The position numbers and the translations under genes were made by a program. A DNA stretch of 60,532 bases from Limosilactobacillus balticus (GTDB lineage Bacteria; Bacillota; Bacilli; Lactobacillales; Lactobacillaceae). Below the pieces are notes generated by a model. It did not search any database, had not been told where the DNA came from, and saw only the letters and a program-made list of their open reading frames with translations. Positions within the stretch are counted from its first letter, which is position 1. Every line of letters begins with the position of its first letter. The stretch lies in the NCBI RefSeq assembly GCF_014145615.1, contig NZ_JACIVH010000034.1, forward strand, positions 1-60,532, read 5' to 3'. Positions 56,280-60,532 of the stretch are shown one piece after another.

Positions 56280-58109
56280 TTATTTTCGCCCTTGTAAATT
56301 TTCCCGGACTTCCTCAGCTGCTTGGCGGTCACCAGTAAAGAGAATATGATCGCCGTATTCTAGCACTGTATCCCCGTGCGGATCAATTGGCTTGTGGTTT
56401 CTGAAGATTCGACTAATCGTAATTTTGTTAACAAACGGTAACGTATGCAGTTCGCGTCCACTATACCGGCTGTTTAACAGTGTAGCCTCATATAGTCCCG
56501 CCTCGGTATCGGTCAACATCCGCAAGATCAATGGTGATTCAATCAAGGCCCGCAAGACACTGCTCTGGACATTGAAACTATTAAAGATTTCAATTCCTTT
56601 TTCACGAAGAGCACTAACATCTTTGGGATCGAGACGGGGATTATTTTGACTAGCAATCACCCGTTTTACCCCATGTTCTTTGGCGATCTGAGCTAACCGC
56701 GCGGACTTATGATCATTTAAGAATCCAACAACGATAATGTCACAATCAAAGTAGCCACCTTGCTCAAGGGACTCCGCGTCAAGTTTAGGCATATATTCTA
56801 AATGTTTCACCTGACTATTATAAGTTTTAAAGTTATTTTCATTATCCGTAACCATCCGCACATCATACCAATTCTTATATAATTGTTGGGAAATCGGGAC
56901 AGTTAAGGTATTGGTTCCGATAAAGTTTACCTTTTGTTTGATTAAGTCTGCCTTCTCAAGTTTGTAGGTTGAATTAAAGACAATCGGCGCAATGATACAA
57001 ACAATAACAGCGGCCAAAGTGAAAGCAGCTGATTGCGCTTGGGTAATTGCATGCAGGTTGCGAGCAACTTCCAAGGTTGGTAAAACCAAAGTAATCGTCG
57101 TTGCTACCAAGAAACTGCCCGCAAATGAGTTCCGAAGCTTAAATCGACGGCGATAAATTATCATGGTTGGCAATTTTGCCAAGATAAAGCCGATGACCAG
57201 GATTGGAATCAAGGTAACAGCCTGCCGATTAGCAAATAAGTTCTTTAGGTCAAGTCGGTCCCCGGTCATGATAAAGAAGAACGGAATTAAGAACCCATAA
57301 CCAATGGAGTTAAGCCGGTCTTCCGTAGTCTCACTCGGTTGAAGCAATTTCATAACCATTCCTGCTAAGAAAGCCCCAAGAATATTTTCCGCACCGACTG
57401 TTTCCGCAATCGTTACCAATGCAAAAATCAAGAAGAAAGCAAGGCGAATGTCTAGCTGGGTTGTTGATTTAGAAATTTTGTTAAACCAGACATATGGTTG
57501 CTTGAAACGGCGCAAAAGAACAAAAGCAGCTAAGAAAAGCAAAACGATCAGCCACAGTCGCCGAGCGTTTCCCCCATTAATTGAGGCATAAAAAGTTAAT
57601 GCCAGCATCGGGACAACTTCTCCTAAAACAGCGGTTAAAAGGATCGTCTGTCCGACCGGCTTTTGTAAAATATCTTTTTCCTTAAGCGTCGCAATAACTA
57701 CCCCAAGGGCAACTGTTGAAAAGATAATCGTTGCTAAGAGAACGTCATTGAATAAGTGCAAGCGACTAATTATGATTGCAATAATCAGAGCGGTAGCAAT
57801 AATGAGGCCAAATGCTTGCGAGGCCATCACGACTGGCGATTTACTATCACGTTTTTTCCCAGGTATTTTCCGGAATAGGTCAAAATTAATTTCCATCCCG
57901 GACAAAAACATTAACATAATGACCCCCATCGATGACATCATATTAAGGGTCCAGTTGGGGTTAACGATATTCAAGAAACTTTTCCCGAGAATAATTCCCG
58001 TAATAATTTCAGCAATGGCGGTCGGAATTGAAGATACCCTAAACCGCGCCATAATAATAGGAATAATTAACGCCGCTAACATAACGATTAACAGTGATAA
58101 TTGTTGCAT
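56280..58109 (-). CDS. cation:proton antiporter, CPA2 family with TrkA domains
   Basis: 609 aa from ATG 58109 (GGAAGGGAG upstream). The first ~380 residues hold about 12 hydrophobic segments (IITGIILGKSFLNIV; LIPFFFIMTGDRLDLKNL). A Rossmann-like region around 455-545 (CDIIVVGFLNDHKSARLAQIA) resembles a TrkA-N/RCK domain, and the C-terminal LEYGDHILFTGDRQAAEEV is a TrkA-C domain. KefB/KefC-like potassium or sodium export in pH and ion balance is likely; the ion cannot be read from sequence. Confidence 0.85.
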   Translation of the reverse strand: MQQLSLLIVMLAALIIPIIMARFRVSSIPTAIAEIITGIILGKSFLNIVNPNWTLNMMSSMGVIMLMFLSGMEINFDLFRKIPGKKRDSKSPVVMASQAFGLIIATALIIAIIISRLHLFNDVLLATIIFSTVALGVVIATLKEKDILQKPVGQTILLTAVLGEVVPMLALTFYASINGGNARRLWLIVLLFLAAFVLLRRFKQPYVWFNKISKSTTQLDIRLAFFLIFALVTIAETVGAENILGAFLAGMVMKLLQPSETTEDRLNSIGYGFLIPFFFIMTGDRLDLKNLFANRQAVTLIPILVIGFILAKLPTMIIYRRRFKLRNSFAGSFLVATTITLVLPTLEVARNLHAITQAQSAAFTLAAVIVCIIAPIVFNSTYKLEKADLIKQKVNFIGTNTLTVPISQQLYKNWYDVRMVTDNENNFKTYNSQVKHLEYMPKLDAESLEQGGYFDCDIIVVGFLNDHKSARLAQIAKEHGVKRVIASQNNPRLDPKDVSALREKGIEIFNSFNVQSSVLRALIESPLILRMLTDTEAGLYEATLLNSRYSGRELHTLPFVNKITISRIFRNHKPIDPHGDTVLEYGDHILFTGDRQAAEEVRENLQGRK

Positions 58110-58247
58110 ATTTTCTTTCTCCCTTCCTATTTTATACAGCAATATTATATACTTCTTAACTTGAAATTAAAATATTCTAACTAAATCGACTTAAATCATG
58201 GTTCGCGGTACAATTAATATATTATACAAAAGGAGAATTTATTATCT

Positions 58248-59651
58248 ATGGGGAATAAATTAACTGCATGTACAAGTATATTAATTGGAAAGGATGCCAG
58301 TATTGACGGCACGATCATGATTGGTCGAAATGAGGATGCGAAGGCAGCGTGGCCCAAGCACATGGTCGTTCATCAACGTGGCGAAATGCCAAGCCACTTT
58401 ATCTCTAAGGATACCCGTTTAGAGCTCGATTTGCCAAAAGAAAGTGCTCAATACACGGCCACTCCCGAATGGACAGATAAAGATGGTTTATTTGAAGAAG
58501 ACGGGATTAATGAATACGATGTCGCAATGAGTGCAACCGAAAGTGCTTATTCGAATGCTCTTGTTTTAGGCTATGATCCGCTGGTTGAAAATGGCCTAAA
58601 CGAAGAAGCGATGATCACCGTGGTGCTACCATATGTCAAAACTGCTCGTGAAGGGGTTCAACGGCTCGGTAACTTGATTGCGAAGTACGGAACTGGCGAA
58701 ACTAATGGAGTACTCTTCGCTGATAATGACGAGGCCTGGTACTTTGAAACGGGCGCTGGCCATTATTGGGTTGCGCAACGAATTCCGGATGATTCATACG
58801 CGGTGGTGGCAAACCAGCTAGCAATTCAGGAAATCAACTTTAATGATCCCGATAATTTTATGTTCCATCCTGGGATTCAGGGATTTGTTGAGAAACATAA
58901 TTTAAACCCAGATCCCTCAACATTTAATTTCCGGAAGATCTTTGGGACCGCTGATCGATCAGACGCAATTTACTCTGAACCGCGGGTATGGGCTGGTCAC
59001 CAAATGTTTAGTCCTAGACAAGCAACTGATGAAACACCGGAATCAACTGAATTGCCATTTATCATGAAGCCGGACCATAAGTTATCGATTTTTGATGCTC
59101 AAAGTTATCTCAGTAACCACTATGAAGGCACTGAATTCGATCCCCTTGGTCACTGTGAACACGCTCATAAATACCGGCCAATTAGTTTAGCAAAGACCCA
59201 AGAGTCGCATATTTTGCAAATGAACCGGCCGGGCGCCAATATTCATTGGCTGGCGATGGGAGTAGCGGCAGAAAGTACCTATGTGCCATTCTTCAACGGT
59301 ATTACTGATACGCCAGCCCCTTACAAGCGTGGTAAGTTACCGGCCCAACTGAACTCCGCTTACTGGATTTTCAAGCATGCTAGCGTGTTAGTTGATAGCC
59401 ACCTGCACGACTTTCTTCCTTTGTTACGGGACGTACAAAAAGAACGAAACGCCGCGGCCATTAAGATGATTGCGGAAACTGATCGTCGCCTCCCGAGCCT
59501 TAAAGGTGAAGCACGAGCAACCTTCTTAACGCGGCAAAGTGACGACTATGCGACCGATACTTTAAATGCTTATAAGAAGTTAAGTCTTGAATTGATTACC
59601 AAGATGACTGATTATTGTGAATTAAACTTTAATACAGATGAGAACCTGTAA
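58248..59651 (+). CDS. pepD: C69-family dipeptidase
   Basis: 467 aa. The N-terminus MGNKLTACTSILIGKDAS has the Cys (C8) that becomes the N-terminal nucleophile after processing in this Ntn-hydrolase family; TIMIGRNEDAKAAW, DNDEAWYFETGAGHYWVAQR and GHCEHAHKYRPIS are typical of lactobacillus PepD enzymes. Cleaves a broad range of dipeptides in the cytoplasm, finishing casein or peptide breakdown. AAAGGAG precedes ATG. Confidence 0.94.
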   Translation: MGNKLTACTSILIGKDASIDGTIMIGRNEDAKAAWPKHMVVHQRGEMPSHFISKDTRLELDLPKESAQYTATPEWTDKDGLFEEDGINEYDVAMSATESAYSNALVLGYDPLVENGLNEEAMITVVLPYVKTAREGVQRLGNLIAKYGTGETNGVLFADNDEAWYFETGAGHYWVAQRIPDDSYAVVANQLAIQEINFNDPDNFMFHPGIQGFVEKHNLNPDPSTFNFRKIFGTADRSDAIYSEPRVWAGHQMFSPRQATDETPESTELPFIMKPDHKLSIFDAQSYLSNHYEGTEFDPLGHCEHAHKYRPISLAKTQESHILQMNRPGANIHWLAMGVAAESTYVPFFNGITDTPAPYKRGKLPAQLNSAYWIFKHASVLVDSHLHDFLPLLRDVQKERNAAAIKMIAETDRRLPSLKGEARATFLTRQSDDYATDTLNAYKKLSLELITKMTDYCELNFNTDENL

Positions 59652-59655
59652 GACA

Positions 59656-59707
59656 AAAAAGAAGCAGCTCCTAAGTTGGAAATTCCAGCTTAGGGGCTGC
59701 TTTTTGT
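59656..59707 (+). terminator. terminator behind pepD
   Basis: AGCAGCTCCTAAG pairs with CTTAGGGGCTGCT (59664-59702) and is followed by TTTTTG; on the other strand a T-run also follows the stem, so it can serve both genes that converge here. Confidence 0.88.
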
Positions 59708-59717
59708 ATGCACCTAA

Positions 59718-60532
59718 TTATTTATTATCTTTGTGGTGTTTTTTCTTCTTCGCAATTAACAAGAGTAAGATTGCTTCTAATGACATTAGACCAAATAATT
59801 CAGCCGTTGTTTGACTGGCATTACCAGTTTGTGGAAGCTTCTTATTTTGCTGACTGGTCTTGTTTACATTACTGTTTGCAACTGAGTTTTGGGCAGTTAA
59901 GTCAACAGTTGTGTGCTTATCAGTAACAGATGCATTTGTATTTTCAAGACCTGAAGTATTTGTACTATTAGTAATACTCAAACTCAATGAAGCCGAGCCG
60001 TTTCCAGACCCATTCGTTGACATTGAACCAGTGCCACTGTTATCTGGGAATGGCGTTACTGATGATTGACTACCGCTAGTAGGTTCGGATCCATTAGTAG
60101 ATGAAGAATTACTAATTGAAGTTGAAGTACTTTCACTAGGATTAATCGATGTGCTTCCACTTGTTGAAGGTGAATAACTAGCACTTGTTGATGCAGATGT
60201 GCTTGAGCTTATTGAAATCGATTCACTCGTACTAATCGACATTGATACTGAATCGCTGATTGATTCAGATGGGTTATCCGGTTGTGGATTTACCGGTGAG
60301 CCACTGTTTGAGGTTGAGGAACTGATTGAAGCGGAAACTGATTCACTAATGCTTAAGGATGTTGAGGCACTCTCGCTTTGACTGAGCGATGTTGAGGCAC
60401 TCTCACTCTGGCTGAGCGATGTTGAGGCGCTCTCACTCTGACTTAGTGAGGTTGACGCACTCTCACTCTGACTCAATGAGGTTGAGGTACTCTCGCTTTG
60501 GCTCAACGACGTTGAGGCACTTTCACTTTGAC
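59718..60532 (-). CDS. serine-rich-repeat adhesin, C-terminal part (5' end outside window)
   Basis: At least 271 aa, open to the right edge. The N-terminal part is a Ser-rich repeat, SLSQSESAST repeated every 10 residues, then degenerate Ser/Thr/Asn-rich sequence, and LPQTG followed by a hydrophobic segment and KKKKHHKDNK for sortase anchoring. Such SRR proteins are O-glycosylated, exported by SecA2/SecY2 and mediate adhesion to host epithelium or mucus. No accessory Sec gene is in the window. Only the stalk and anchor are visible, so the binding domain is unknown. Confidence 0.9.
   Translation of the reverse strand, partial: QSESASTSLSQSESTSTSLSQSESASTSLSQSESASTSLSQSESASTSLSQSESASTSLSISESVSASISSSTSNSGSPVNPQPDNPSESISDSVSMSISTSESISISSSTSASTSASYSPSTSGSTSINPSESTSTSISNSSSTNGSEPTSGSQSSVTPFPDNSGTGSMSTNGSGNGSASLSLSITNSTNTSGLENTNASVTDKHTTVDLTAQNSVANSNVNKTSQQNKKLPQTGNASQTTAELFGLMSLEAILLLLIAKKKKHHKDNK
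60361..60532. repeat. 30-bp tandem repeats of the adhesin stalk
   Basis: Five full copies and part of a sixth of a 30-bp unit beginning GTTGAGGCACTCTC on the plus strand, each coding ten residues (SLSQSESAST). Copies differ at silent sites and continue beyond the window. Confidence 0.93.

Overview
The window looks like chromosomal DNA of a host-adapted lactobacillus, most likely Limosilactobacillus reuteri or a close relative. This is inferred from low-to-medium GC, three LPxTG-anchored surface proteins including a serine-rich-repeat adhesin, a 'sunset'-domain secreted protein, a Met T-box ahead of homocysteine methyltransferase, a C69 dipeptidase and the Wzz/Wzd exopolysaccharide layout. The species call is not proven by anything in the window. 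No tRNA or CRISPR array was seen. The only rRNA trace is a promoter and leader running off the left edge.

Layout. (1) 1-132: rRNA-type promoter and leader, minus strand. (2) 356-6705: a minus-strand cassette of a large SF2 helicase with a C-terminal nuclease-like segment, a 718-aa partner cut in two by a perfect 56-bp tandem duplication, and a small membrane protein. I think this is an uncharacterised defence-like module. (3) 6.8-24 kb: mostly core and surface genes. These are a secreted histidine phosphatase, nagB, a Fic toxin with an XRE/anti-Fic antitoxin, an anchored 5'-nucleotidase, a sunset-domain protein, sbcCD, a CpsB-type phosphotyrosine phosphatase, a PgrA-like surface protein, and mmuMP under a Met T-box. 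(4) 23.8-37.1 kb: an AT-rich accessory island. It holds a Panacea-domain protein with small neighbours, a mazEF pair whose toxin carries a premature stop, Shedu, a short type II CBASS (CD-NTase, E2-like protein, 2TM protein) directly behind an AAA+ ATPase and a subtilisin-like protease (IetAS-like), an IS66 remnant, and a 640-aa protein with a nuclease-like domain. (5) 37.2-51.3 kb: the exopolysaccharide locus, read right to left. It starts with an LCP ligase, Wzz, tyrosine kinase and priming transferase. A very AT-rich core follows with four glycosyltransferases, EpsG-like polymerase, pyruvyl transferase and flippase. The end is a decayed dTDP-rhamnose set with rfbC and rfbD broken and rfbB intact. 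(6) 51.5-60.5 kb: HxlR regulator, divergent ComK-like protein and competence-type sigma factor, glpK, a tautomerase, a CPA2 antiporter, pepD, and the 3' end of a serine-rich-repeat adhesin cut by the right edge.

How it fits together. The defence genes from 34,384 down to 28,673 are nearly contiguous and probably one transcript from a promoter whose spacer contains a CCC/GGG dyad. Shedu lies 87 bp further on. The unusual point is IetAS and CBASS in one apparent operon. The exopolysaccharide genes form a second long minus-strand operon from a promoter at 51,274-51,302. Its expected phosphatase partner is not in the operon but about 30 kb away.
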